Shown here: piece by piece, positions 46,407 to 55,505 of the stretch
How positions within the stretch are numbered: position 1 is the first letter of the stretch
Layout: each line of letters begins with the position of its first letter
Assembly: GCA_965226645.1 (NCBI GenBank)
Contig: CBDDDL010000003.1
Span: 926,390 to 990,389 of the forward strand
DNA length: 64,000 bases
Source of the DNA: Poriferisodalis sp965226645
Lineage (GTDB): Bacteria > Actinomycetota > Acidimicrobiia > Acidimicrobiales > Poriferisodalaceae
Reading direction: 5' to 3'
Position numbers and translations under genes: made by a program
Notes under the pieces: generated by a model
Told to the model about the DNA's origin: nothing
Database searches by the model: none
The model's input: the letters and a program-made list of their open reading frames with translations, nothing else

Positions 46407-49400
46407 GTGCTCTACGGTTCGGGGTTCTCTACCCTGCGGCAGGTGCGGCTGGAACACGCGGAACTACCGACCGGCCTCGTGGAGGCGCACAAGCAGGGAC
46501 GCCTTGTCTTGTTCCTCGGTGCGGGCGTCTCGCTTCCGGCTCCGTCGTGCGTTCCGCTACTCGGGGGTCTGGCTCATCGCGTTGCTGGCGAACTCGGTCT
46601 CGGAGCTCCCGCCGACGATTCGAAAGCGCCGGAGGAGATATTCGAGGAGCTCGCTGGGCGTGGGCTTGGTGTCCATGCCGCCGTTCGCAGAATCGTCCTT
46701 GGGTCCCGAGCGCCGAACGAGGTGCACAGGGCTGTAGCTGAGATTGCGCGGGCGGGCCCGGCGGTACGAATCGTCACGACCAACTACGACCGGCACTTGG
46801 CCGCGAGCCTGCCGGAGACTGTCCGGGTCTATGAGGCGCCTGATCTTCCCGGTGACGAGGACTTCGAGGGCCTCGTTCATCTGCACGGCTGGGTCGAACA
46901 AGAACCAAGCCGTTTGATCGTCACCAAGTCGGACTTTGCGGAGGCGTACATGCAGCCGCTGTCGCCGACGCTCGCGTTCCTGCATCGCATGTTTGCGTCG
47001 AAGACGGTGCTGTTTGTCGGCTACAGCGCCGACGACACGCTGATGCAGTACGTGCTGCGGGCCGCTCGCGGCCGCAGGGATCTGCTGACGCTTCACTCCC
47101 GGCCCGATGATCCCAAGTGGAAAGCGCTGGGCATCGTGCCGGTGGGATACGGGCATCACGACAACCTGCCGCTCTTGCTGGGCCAGTGGGCCCAACGAGC
47201 CAGCGCGACCCGTGATCAGCACATCGACTGGGTTACTCGAATCGTCACCGAGTGCGAGTCGCTCGACGGGCTCTCGGCGGTCGATGAGTCCTATCTGGCC
47301 GATGTCATCTCAGACGCGGACCTCGTGCGGGTCTTCACGCAGAACGCCCGAGGGCCTGTGTGGATCCGGTGGATTGCAGAACGCGCGAACACTGCCTTGT
47401 TCGCACCGACGTCCGAGAGCCTGAGCAATGTCGACGATGCGCTGCTGTCGTGGTTCCTTGAGCACTTCAACGATGACGACGACACCGCTGACGCCGTGCT
47501 GCGAGCACTCGTCGCCTGCCAAGGGCGCATCCACACGACACTCTGGGCGAACTTGGTGATGCGCTTAGGGATGCAAGGGGGTGCAAGTCGAGAGACAGCC
47601 GCGCGACTGCTGCTCGTGCTGGCGGACACAGCGCCGGCCGCTCTGGGCGCCGACCGATTCCGGTACTTCACGAATCTGCTGCGCTGGGACGACCTCGACG
47701 ACCACGAATTCTTGGAACTCGTTGATCGGGTCTGCGCCCCAGCTATCCAGCCACCCCCAGTTGGGTGGTCCTCGCTTGAACCGACCGTTGCCTTCACCAC
47801 AACGAGTCACAACCCGGACCGCGACCGGATCCGACGCCATCCTGAAGGCGAATTCTGGACGCAACGCCTCCACCTGATTCCTGATCTGCTGAGCAGCATC
47901 GACGCGCACATCCGCCGCGTCTGCCGCATCGAGAGCATCGCCGGGAACGCCAACCCCTTCGAAGGGCGCGCCACCATCGAACCCCACGAACAGAACCTCG
48001 GCGGCCGCGACACCGACTTCCTCGTCGATGCAGCCCGCGACCTGCACAGTGCGTTAGCTGCTGACCGGCCCGGCATCGCGTCGGGCTTCGCCGACTCGTG
48101 GACCGCCTCACCATGGCCGATACTCAAGCGGCTCGCCATCCACGCATGGGCAGAACGCACCGACATCTCCGCCGATGACAGGCTCGACTGGCTACTGCGA
48201 CAGAACGGATGGGTGACAGACACCGCACTCCATCACGAAGTCATGCGACTCATCGCGTCAACCGTTCATGAGGCATCCGAGAACGGCATCGAAGCACTCG
48301 TCCAAGCGATCACTCACCACGATTCTCCCGATATCAGCAGGCTCATGTTCAACCGACTGGGCTGGATCGCCCAACATGCCCCGAACTCGCCAACAGCGAC
48401 GAGTGCATTCTCGAGAGCCCAGTCAGCTCAACCTGAACTCGCGATGTTCGAGCACCCTGATCACCTGTGGTGGATCGAGACCAGCGCCAGCTCGTCTCAA
48501 CTCGAACCGATAATCCCACCAGAACAGCTCGCAGAAGATCTCGCCGCAGATGCCGCTGCCGCCGCCGCGGCCCTGCTCGCCTACGCAGAACCAACCGAGA
48601 CCGCCGACGAACTGCCTTACACATGGGATCGAGCGCTGATGGCAGCGGCTGACGCGACGGAACTCCAGCCTCTTACAGGAATCGAACTGCTCGAGACGCT
48701 CGCCGATTCCGCAGATATCGGATCAGCACCGAAGCGGTCACTGGCCCAGAACGTGCTCACATCGCTGAACTCGCCACAAGTGCGCTCCCAACTCCTCGAG
48801 TCCGGCCCGGACCGAACGCGTCAGATCCTCCGCAACGTGTGGGCAACTGTCGAGCACATCTGGGAGGCGCCAAGTGAGGCGTCTGCCCAGCACGGATGGC
48901 ACCACGTCGCGATCAACAATTGGGCCGGCAAGATCACCGAATTGGCAATTCACATCGCCCTCGCGGGAGTGAGGTCCCAATCAGCTGCCGACGGCGGTCT
49001 GCCGCCGGTGGACAAAGAGCTTCTTGAGCGCATTCTCGAGGGCGACTCGCCGGCGACGAGCGTTGGACAGACGATGTGCGCCCGCTACGTCGCGCCTCTC
49101 CACGCTGCAGACCGAGACTGGGCCAGAGCACACCTGCTGCCAATGATGAATCCCTCTGAGGGCGAGCAACGATCGGTGCGCTGCTGGGATGGCTACCTTG
49201 CCGATCGACGCTGGAACCTTGAACTGCTCGAGGACGGGCTGCTCGACGGCTTCCGCAGGTTCGTGGAACACGCGGACCGGTGCTGTGATGAAGCGCGGCG
49301 CGCTTTCGCCTTTCTCGCGGCCGAGATGTGCGTATCGGTCGCTCCCGACGCGCCAGTCGGCGCCTCCATGTGGCTCACTGGCTTCACCAGCACAGCTTCC

Positions 49401-49901
49401 GACGCGACACGCGAGGAGTTCATCGATGCCGTCGCCCGACATCTGCGAACCGAGGACTCACAGGCCATCTCGGCTCAATGGCACGGCTGGATGCACGACT
49501 ACTGGCGGTCGCGACTCGACGGCATCCCTCGACCCCTCAACGAGACCGAGTCCGCGGCACTCGCAGGCTGGGTCGTCTTGTTGGGCGAAGACGCACCCGC
49601 AGCCGTCGACCTCGTCCGCCGCACTCCCACACCGATACTTCAAGACTCGTCCTTGTTCACCGAGGCATACAGCGTCAATCAAGGCACCGGTCACTTCATC
49701 CGTTTCGTCGACCACCATCCCCACGAAGCGGCGCAGTTCATGGCGCACCTGCTGCAGAACACCACCCATGAAGTAGCCCGAGACATCGACGTGATCGCGG
49801 GCTACTTCATCCGAGCGCTCAGAGACCGCGTAGACGAAGCGACCTTTGAACCTGTGCGCACGGAACTGGACCGCCTCGGCTGGCCCCAATCCGAACGGTG
49901 A
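46407..49901 (+). CDS. SIR2-domain protein with long helical C-terminus (defence-type sirtuin)
   Basis: 1,164 residues. The N-terminal SIR2-like domain shows VLFLGAGVSLPAPS (GAGVS at 38-42), RIVTTNYDRHL (124-128), LVHLHGW (158-161) and VLFVGYSADDTLMQY (205-210), the NAD+-binding set of bacterial SIR2 NADases. The remaining 900 residues are a helical solenoid, and the last 180 (WNLELLEDGLLDGFRRFVEH, AAEMCVSVAPDAPVGASMWL, YSVNQGTGHFIRFVDHHP) look like the DUF4020 region found behind such domains. Related proteins kill infected cells by destroying NAD+ after phage sensing. GTG 46407 is the first good start; a ribosome site is weak. Frame intact. Confidence 0.85.
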   Translation: MLYGSGFSTLRQVRLEHAELPTGLVEAHKQGRLVLFLGAGVSLPAPSCVPLLGGLAHRVAGELGLGAPADDSKAPEEIFEELAGRGLGVHAAVRRIVLGSRAPNEVHRAVAEIARAGPAVRIVTTNYDRHLAASLPETVRVYEAPDLPGDEDFEGLVHLHGWVEQEPSRLIVTKSDFAEAYMQPLSPTLAFLHRMFASKTVLFVGYSADDTLMQYVLRAARGRRDLLTLHSRPDDPKWKALGIVPVGYGHHDNLPLLLGQWAQRASATRDQHIDWVTRIVTECESLDGLSAVDESYLADVISDADLVRVFTQNARGPVWIRWIAERANTALFAPTSESLSNVDDALLSWFLEHFNDDDDTADAVLRALVACQGRIHTTLWANLVMRLGMQGGASRETAARLLLVLADTAPAALGADRFRYFTNLLRWDDLDDHEFLELVDRVCAPAIQPPPVGWSSLEPTVAFTTTSHNPDRDRIRRHPEGEFWTQRLHLIPDLLSSIDAHIRRVCRIESIAGNANPFEGRATIEPHEQNLGGRDTDFLVDAARDLHSALAADRPGIASGFADSWTASPWPILKRLAIHAWAERTDISADDRLDWLLRQNGWVTDTALHHEVMRLIASTVHEASENGIEALVQAITHHDSPDISRLMFNRLGWIAQHAPNSPTATSAFSRAQSAQPELAMFEHPDHLWWIETSASSSQLEPIIPPEQLAEDLAADAAAAAAALLAYAEPTETADELPYTWDRALMAAADATELQPLTGIELLETLADSADIGSAPKRSLAQNVLTSLNSPQVRSQLLESGPDRTRQILRNVWATVEHIWEAPSEASAQHGWHHVAINNWAGKITELAIHIALAGVRSQSAADGGLPPVDKELLERILEGDSPATSVGQTMCARYVAPLHAADRDWARAHLLPMMNPSEGEQRSVRCWDGYLADRRWNLELLEDGLLDGFRRFVEHADRCCDEARRAFAFLAAEMCVSVAPDAPVGASMWLTGFTSTASDATREEFIDAVARHLRTEDSQAISAQWHGWMHDYWRSRLDGIPRPLNETESAALAGWVVLLGEDAPAAVDLVRRTPTPILQDSSLFTEAYSVNQGTGHFIRFVDHHPHEAAQFMAHLLQNTTHEVARDIDVIAGYFIRALRDRVDEATFEPVRTELDRLGWPQSER

Positions 49902-50448
49902 CACCAAGGGAGTAAGTGCGGCGGTGTACATAGCTCGATCTATCTATTGGTTGTCGCCTCGCTTCGGCCGGCAGCCATGGCCGACACAGCCAAGGCGACC
50001 CCGACGATTCTCACGTCGCCCCCCGGGCTCGGAGTCAGAATCGGAGCGATGACAACGTCGAGATGCAGCGGACATGTTCCGGTGCCCTGACCGCCTTTTG
50101 GCGACCAAGCTGCTTCAGTATCTGAGGCAGGGGAGCGTTCGTCTCACTGGTCCGCATAGCTGGCGCAGCAGCTGGCAGGAATCTCATAACCCTCAACGTC
50201 CCGCGAGCCCTTAGATCCCCCGACAACGGTCATTCGGCCTCGAATTGGTCCCCGAAATGGCCTCCTGAGATCGCATTTTGCACTTTCCGCTTGATGTCGG
50301 TGCGTAGCGCAACGCTCTGACCAGGGGTTTCAGCCCTCCGACGCCAATGTGGAGATTCGCCCAAAATCATGTGGAGATCGAGATCCGGGCTAGAATTTGC
50401 CCCGTCTGACCAGGGCAAACGCGACTGGCCAACATCCGACCATCCGGC
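49902..50448. other. Intergenic region, no convincing gene
   Basis: Includes a short inverted repeat TTTGCCC/GGGCAAA near 50395-50418. A minus-strand frame at 50230-50418 is possible but has no ribosome site and no family match. Confidence 0.4.
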
Positions 50449-50476
50449 AAGCCCCGGGAGCCCAGCTCCGGGGCTT
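50449..50476 (-). terminator. Hairpin after the small minus-strand gene
   Basis: AAGCCCCGG (50449-50457) and CCGGGGCTT (50468-50476) pair perfectly, 13 bp beyond the stop codon of the gene at 50490-50660 when read on the minus strand. No U-run. Confidence 0.65.
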
Positions 50477-50489
50477 GTCTCGCGTCTGC

Positions 50490-50660
50490 TCAGTGCTCGC
50501 GCCGCACGCCCTTGAACGGCCCGCCAGATCTCTTCATCGCCATGAATCGGCCCGAGGACATGTCGCGCTTGGTCCAGTTGCCGCTCTTCGGATTCTGGAA
50601 CTGACTGCGGCCCTTCACGGCACCGTTCCGGCCACTGCCTCTTGCGCTGTTCTTGGCCAT
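50490..50660 (-). CDS. Small conserved basic protein
   Basis: 56 residues: MAKNSARGSGRNGAVKGRSQ then FQNPKSGNWTKRDMSSGRFM and AMKRSGGPFKGVRREH. I recognise the pattern as a common short hypothetical protein family (VKGRSQFQNPxTGxWxKRDxxTGRFxxxKxxGxPFKGVRRE). GGGAGG lies four bases before the ATG, and a terminator hairpin follows. Very basic and Gly-rich, so nucleic-acid contact is possible. Function unknown. Its upstream neighbour on the same strand is the truncated membrane protein. Confidence 0.75.
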   Translation of the reverse strand: MAKNSARGSGRNGAVKGRSQFQNPKSGNWTKRDMSSGRFMAMKRSGGPFKGVRREH

Positions 50661-50694
50661 CGTGCCTCCCGGCTCCGTGAATTCAGTGTATTCC

Positions 50695-51817
50695 TCAGCT
50701 CATCCGACTGATGGTGTCACCCACCCAATCCCAGGCCGATTGGGCCCACCTCACGTCGGCGTGCAGCAGCAATCGACTCAGCGCCACAGCCCACAGTGCA
50801 GCGATGGATGCCATGAGCAGTGTGCGGCTGTGCCGAAGCAGTCTCTCGGCCAGATGAACGAAGGTCCTTGGCAAGCACAGCATGGTGGCACCGGCCATCG
50901 TGATGAGCATTTGCAGCCACCAGATCGGGCGCAGGTAGCCGCGGCGAGGCCGTGCCCGAAGGCCGACTCGCACAACGCCTGGTGACGTGTTGGCGTCGGC
51001 ATACAGAGCAATGGCATCGGCTGTTTCGCGTGCATCGTCGCTGACCTTGACGTCCACACGTTGGCCTGCGAAGTCGTTGACGCGCAATCGGTCAAGCACG
51101 ACGCCATGATCTGAGGCGCGGATCTCGACATGGGTGGTCGACGCATCGCCGACTTCAATCTCTTGTCGCAGGTACGGCGACGGAGCGTCTTGCCATGGTC
51201 GCTGCTCAGACAATTTGACAGTGCACGGTCGGTCGACGGGCACCACCGTGTCGATGATCACGTGCCATCGACGGCCGAGCTCGGCGAGGGAGCGCCGCGC
51301 ACGAGGATTCATGGAGACGACGGCGTCGCAGAATTCGGCGACAAGAATGTCGATATCGGCGATCCCATGTGGGCGGATTGGCATGAATGGGATCGCCAAG
51401 AGAATCCACTCCGAGGAAGACTCAGGATCTTCGCCCTCCTGGAGAGCGTCAACCAGCGCTATCCGGGCGTCCTCCGTCTGGCGCAGCCACTTGGTGACGT
51501 GTCGAGCGTCGATCCCCAACTCAAGATCCGCGTTGAGATATCTCGCGAGAGCTTCTTCTCGCCATCCGCGGCCCCTATCAAGCCATCGAAGCCTCCGCGC
51601 TCGCCTCTGGGGGCCGACATAGTGCTCTCGCCAAGCCCAAGGCGTGTAGTCGGAGACGCCTGCCCACAGCGCTCCCCCGAGCGGTTGGTCTTCAAGTGGG
51701 CGGTCATCGACATGCGACATGTATCCCGCTTGAATGAGGGCAGAGTCTCGCTTGAGGACAAGTGATGCGGGGTTGCCTTCGGCGCCTGCGAGATCGACGT
51801 TGAGCAGGAGGCTTTTC
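50695..51817 (-). pseudogene. Unrecognised membrane protein, 5' end removed by ISL3
   Basis: The native part begins at LLLNVDLAGAEGNPASLVLK, directly at the ISL3 terminus at 51818. Codons upstream of it belong to the insertion. About 370 residues remain: a soluble region (EWILLAIPFMPIRPHGIAD, RRWHVIIDTVVPVDRPC, ASTTHVEIRASDHGVVLDRL) and two C-terminal membrane segments (IWWLQMLITMAGATMLCL and TLLMASIAALWAVALSRLLL). No family recognised. The end is native, 34 bp before the small basic protein. Confidence 0.6.
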
Positions 51818-53163
51818 GGCCCTTCGTCTTTTGTTGGGATGAGGGTGGGTTGAGGGTCCGCTCGTAAGGGTCGAGGCCCTGCTGGGATCGGTGTTTGCGA
51901 CGCCGAACCCTGGAGGGCCTCGATGGCGAGTGATGTTATGTCGGTGCGGCTGTGGCTGCCGCGCATCAAAGTGGAGGGGGTCGTCGTCGACGCGCCGGAG
52001 GAGCTGGTGGTGCGGGTGTGCTCGACGGTTCGCCGCCCCGGATGCCCCGATTGCGGGGTCCCGAGCGGGAAGGTTCATGACCGCGGGGACAACAAGATCC
52101 GCGACTTGGAGGTGTCGGGCCGGCCGGTGACGCTGGTGTGGGATCGGCGGCGGCTGGTGTGCGCGCCGTGCGGGCGGCGTTTCGTCGAGGACCATCGGGC
52201 GTTCGAGGGATCAGTCACGGCGCGTCTGGCGCGGCGTCTGGTGGCCGATGCGCGGGCGATGACGGTCAACGCGGCAGCGAAGCGCCACAAGGTTGGCTGG
52301 AAGCTGGTCAACGCGCTGGTCGTCGCCTGGGCGGAGCTGGTCGGCGATCATCGCCGGCGGCGCAGATGCCGGGTGCTGCTGGTCGATGAGACCTCGATCC
52401 GCAAGCGGCACCGCTACGTGACGGTGATCGTCAACGGCGACACCGGCGAGGTGCTCGCCATGGTGGCCCACCGCGATGCCCAGGCGCTGTCGGGGTTTCT
52501 GGCCGCGCAAGGGCCCCGATGGTGCAAAGCCGTGAAGGTCGTGGTGTCCGACGGCTCGGCGGCGTACAAGGCCGCGATCGAGGTGCGGCTCGGCCACGCC
52601 CGCCATGTGCTGGACCGGTACCGGGTCATCAGATGGTTCGCGGCGGGGCTCACCGCGGTGCGCCGCGACGTGCAGCGCCGACCCGAGGGCTCAGTGCCCG
52701 CGTTCGACCGCGACGTGTTCAGGTCCAGGTTCTTGCTGATGCGCCGACCCGACAAGCTCGACCCGGCCGAGCAGAAACGGCTCGACAAGCTGTTCGCTGC
52801 GGACCCCAGGCTGCGGACCGCGTGGGAAGCGCTCGGCGAGCTGCACAACCTGTACCTCGCCGACGACAGCGACGGCGCCCTCGAAGCGCTCGACCGGTTC
52901 GCGGACATCTACGGCACCGGGCAGATCCCAGAGTTCAGCGACACCGTCGACACCTTCCTCGCATGGCACGACCAGATACTCGACTGGCACCACACAGGGC
53001 GGCCCCCCAACGGCCGCATCGACCGCACCAACAACCTGCTCCAAGTCCTGCGCCGCAAAGCCCACGGCTTCACCAACTACGCCAACTTCGAAGCCCGCGG
53101 ACTCCTCCTAACATGAACACCGCCGAGCCCAGCAGCCCGAATCCCAAAAAAAGACGAAGGCTC
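51818..53163 (+). mobile_element. ISL3-family insertion sequence
   Basis: Imperfect terminal repeats: GGCCCTTCGTCTTTTGTTGG (from 51818) and, inverted, CCAAAAAAAGACGAAGG then CTC ending at 53163. The transposase frame is intact. The left end cuts the membrane gene; the right end abuts IS630 copy C, which lacks its own 3' end. No target duplication is visible. Confidence 0.85.
51923..53116 (+). CDS. ISL3-family transposase (intact frame)
   Basis: 397 residues, the most complete transposase in the window. It has a zinc finger (CPDCGVPSGK and LVCAPCGRRF), an HTH (AMTVNAAAKRHKVGWKLVNA), first catalytic Asp in VLLVDETSIRKRHRYVTVIV, second in VVVSDGSAAYKAAIE, and a C-terminal block GRIDRTNNLLQVLRRKAHGF then TNYANFEARGLLL. 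In most ISL3 members the last block carries Glu where this protein has Asp (RIDRTNN). Whether that keeps activity is unknown. An upstream in-frame start seems unlikely. Confidence 0.9.
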   Translation: MASDVMSVRLWLPRIKVEGVVVDAPEELVVRVCSTVRRPGCPDCGVPSGKVHDRGDNKIRDLEVSGRPVTLVWDRRRLVCAPCGRRFVEDHRAFEGSVTARLARRLVADARAMTVNAAAKRHKVGWKLVNALVVAWAELVGDHRRRRRCRVLLVDETSIRKRHRYVTVIVNGDTGEVLAMVAHRDAQALSGFLAAQGPRWCKAVKVVVSDGSAAYKAAIEVRLGHARHVLDRYRVIRWFAAGLTAVRRDVQRRPEGSVPAFDRDVFRSRFLLMRRPDKLDPAEQKRLDKLFAADPRLRTAWEALGELHNLYLADDSDGALEALDRFADIYGTGQIPEFSDTVDTFLAWHDQILDWHHTGRPPNGRIDRTNNLLQVLRRKAHGFTNYANFEARGLLLT

Positions 53164-54023
53164 ACAAACCCAGGGCGATTCAGAGCCGACCTCTTTGTCG
53201 ATGAGGTTCAGGAACTTGCGGAACTCCTCTGAGCGGTGACGCGCCGTCATCGAGGTGACGGCCTTGCCGGTTGCGACCTCGAGGGCCGCGAACAGGTCGG
53301 TGGTGCCGTGGCGGCGGTAGTCGTGGGTACGGCGCTGGGGGTGCCGGGCATCAGCGGCAGGACCGGCGCGGTGCGGTCGAGCGCTTGGATCTGGGTCTTC
53401 TCGCCCACGCAGAGCACCACAGCCGCGTCGGGCGGGTTCAGGTACAGCCCGACGACGTCGCGGACCTTGTCGATGAACTGCGGGTCCGGCGACAGCTCGG
53501 ACTCCTCGGTGAGGTGGGGCTTGAGCCCGAACGCCTGCCAGATGACATGCACCGACGACGGCGAGATGCCCACTGCTTTGGCCATCGACCGCGTCGACCA
53601 GTGCGTCGCGTCCGCCGGGACGGTCTCCAAAGTGCGCACGAGCACGTCGCAGATCACCGCGTCGGTGATCTTGCGCGGCGGGCCCGGCCGCGGGTCGTCG
53701 GCCAGCCCGTCCAGGCGGCGCTGCGCGAACCGCTTGCGCCGCTTCGACACCGTCGCCGCATGACAGCCCAGCTCCGCGGCGATCTCGTTGTTCGCGCGGC
53801 CCGACGCGGCGCCCAGCACGATCCTGCACCGCAACCCCAGCGCCTGGGACGACTTGGGCCGTCGCGCCCACCGCTCCAGCGTCTCTCGCTCCGCGTCGTC
53901 CAGATCCACCGGCACCGCCGGCCGTCCCCGTCGAGCACCCATAACAGCCTCCGATCCATGTCGAAGACCCCATGATGGCGCACCCGACACCAAAACGCGA
54001 CTAACTCAACACTCAGGACACTA
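53164..54023 (-). mobile_element. IS630-family insertion sequence, copy C (3' end lost)
   Basis: The outer terminus reads CTCAGGACACTA (54012-54023), a variant of the copy A and B terminus. The inner side stops inside the transposase gene, next to the ISL3 end at 53163. Sequence is clearly diverged from copies A and B. Confidence 0.85.
53185..53942 (-). pseudogene. IS630 transposase copy C: frameshift, truncation, catalytic Asp lost
   Basis: ATG 53942 starts MGARRGRPAVPVDLDDAERE. VVLCVGEKTQIQALDR has Gly in place of the first catalytic Asp. After LPLMPGT the frame breaks, and QRRTHDYRRHGTTDLFAALE then TARHRSEEFRKFLNLIDKE follow in the next frame until the ISL3 boundary. The second Asp and the Glu are absent. 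It cannot be active. Confidence 0.88.
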
Positions 54024-54312
54024 GGAGCCTGCTGAGTAAGCCGTTTGTGGGCGTGTCGGAGGGTGTTTGTGTCGGGTGTGATTTGGCGGTCCGGTGAATC
54101 ACCCCGAGTCTCTACTCAACAGTGAAGATGTGTGCGGGGAGTGGGCCGTCGACGTTTGACTTGCTACACAACTGGCCCTGCGCGTTGCGGGTGCCTTGCC
54201 TGGGACACGTCGACGTCGCCGGCCCGCTCCTTGGACTTGCCAGCTGCGGCCGGTCCGGAACGAGCGACGTGACCTCATAGGAACCTGTGCAAACAGATGC
54301 CTCATCACTGTT
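54024..54312 (+). ncRNA. Possible IS110 left end with bridge-RNA region
   Basis: 289 bp of non-coding DNA lie between IS630 copy C and the IS110 transposase. In the IS110 group the region before the transposase encodes a structured bridge RNA that selects target and donor. I see no decisive fold. The repeat CATAGGAAC (near 54280) and TATAGGAAC (near 55443) could instead be the element's core ends, which would leave little room for such an RNA. Confidence 0.25.
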
Positions 54313-55452
54313 ATGTCCGTCCCGTCCCGGCACGCGAGCCGCTCCGAGATGACCGACAACAGCATGCCAGACCAGCAACAGGCGGTGATCGGCGGGATTG
54401 ACTGCCACACCGACTTTCACGTCGTCGCCGCGCTCGACCCTCTCGGCCGGGTACTGGGCACTGAATCGTTCCCGGCGACCCGTGCCGGCTACCGCTTGGC
54501 CCACGCCTGGCTCGCGTCGTTCGGCCCGATCGCCGCGGTCGGTGTCGAGTCCACCGGGTCCTTCGGTGCGGCTCTGACCCGGTCGCTGGCCGGTCAGGGC
54601 TGTCGAGTGATCGAGGTCAACCAGCCGCACCCGCATCTGCGCTCGCGTCGCGGCAAGAACGACACCATCGACGCTGAGGCCGCTGCCCGCAAGGTGCTCT
54701 CGGGCGAAGCGACCGGAGCCGCCAAGGACACCACGGGCATCGTCGAGGCGATCCGCCAGCTCAGCGTGACCCGAAGCAGCGCCGTCAAGGCCCGTGCCGC
54801 CGCGTTGTGTCAGCTCGGCGACCTGCTCGTCACCGCTCCCGCCGCGTTGCGCAACCAGCTCGACACCCGCCGGACCCTCGAGGGCACCGCCGCCGTGTGC
54901 GCTCGACTGCGGCCCGACACGAACCGTCTCGCCGATCCCGCCCAGGCCGCCAAAGCAGCACTGCGCAGCCTCGGGCGCCGCATAGCTCAGCTCGGCGCCG
55001 AGGCCGCCGAGGCCGCCGAGCTCGAGCGCCGGCTCGACCGGCTCGTCGCCACTGCTGCACCCACAACCCTGTCACGTCTCGGATGCGGCACTCACCACAC
55101 CGCGACCCTGCTCGTCGCCGCGGGCGAGAACATCGACCGGTTCGGCTCCGAAGCGTCCTTCGCTCACCTGTGCGCAGCCGCGCCGGTCCCCGCGTCGAGC
55201 GGGCGCACCGAGCGTCACCGACTCAACTTCGCCGGCAACCGCGACGCCAACCGCGCTCTGCACATGATCGTCATCGTCCGGCTCCGCTACTGCGAACGAA
55301 CCCGCAGCTACACCGACCGCCGCCTCGCCCAAGGCAAGACCAAAAAAGAAGCCATCCGCTGCCTCAAACGCTTCGTCGCCCGCGAGCTCTACCGCACACT
55401 GCGAGGCGACCTCGCCACCCTCACAACCCGCACTTGACATCTATAGGAACGT
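54277..55452 (+). mobile_element. IS110-family insertion sequence (ends uncertain)
   Basis: A complete IS110-type transposase frame. Near the two sides occur CTCATAGGAAC and TCTATAGGAAC, a short direct repeat of the kind left at IS110 recombination cores. IS110 elements lack long inverted repeats, so these limits are tentative. Confidence 0.55.
54313..55437 (+). CDS. IS110-family DEDD transposase
   Basis: About 374 residues from ATG 54313 (ATG 54349 or 54364 also possible). The RuvC-like N-terminal half has GGIDCHTDFHVVAALD (Asp), AVGVESTGSFGAALT (Glu) and KNDTIDAEAAARK (Asp-x-x-Asp). The C-terminal Tnp domain has LGCGTHHTATLLVAAGENID then FASLH-like SEASFAHLCAAAPVPASSGR with the conserved Ser, and NRDANRALHMIVIVRLRY. 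The frame is intact and length is normal, so this element may still move. Confidence 0.92.
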   Translation: MSVPSRHASRSEMTDNSMPDQQQAVIGGIDCHTDFHVVAALDPLGRVLGTESFPATRAGYRLAHAWLASFGPIAAVGVESTGSFGAALTRSLAGQGCRVIEVNQPHPHLRSRRGKNDTIDAEAAARKVLSGEATGAAKDTTGIVEAIRQLSVTRSSAVKARAAALCQLGDLLVTAPAALRNQLDTRRTLEGTAAVCARLRPDTNRLADPAQAAKAALRSLGRRIAQLGAEAAEAAELERRLDRLVATAAPTTLSRLGCGTHHTATLLVAAGENIDRFGSEASFAHLCAAAPVPASSGRTERHRLNFAGNRDANRALHMIVIVRLRYCERTRSYTDRRLAQGKTKKEAIRCLKRFVARELYRTLRGDLATLTTRT

Positions 55453-55505
55453 CCCGGGGTGCTTCACTATCCTTGGCTGCTGTTTGCCGTCAGGAGAGAA
55501 CCGCC

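Noticed and set aside
50230..50418. Minus-strand frame of 62 codons as a small gene
   Set aside because: It has no ribosome site, no family resemblance and no conserved neighbour. I left it as part of the gap.
23455..53180. Shared string CAGGGCGATTCA near 23455 and 53170
   Set aside because: A 12-base match is expected by chance in 64 kb. Beyond it the flanks differ, although both sites lie near IS ends.
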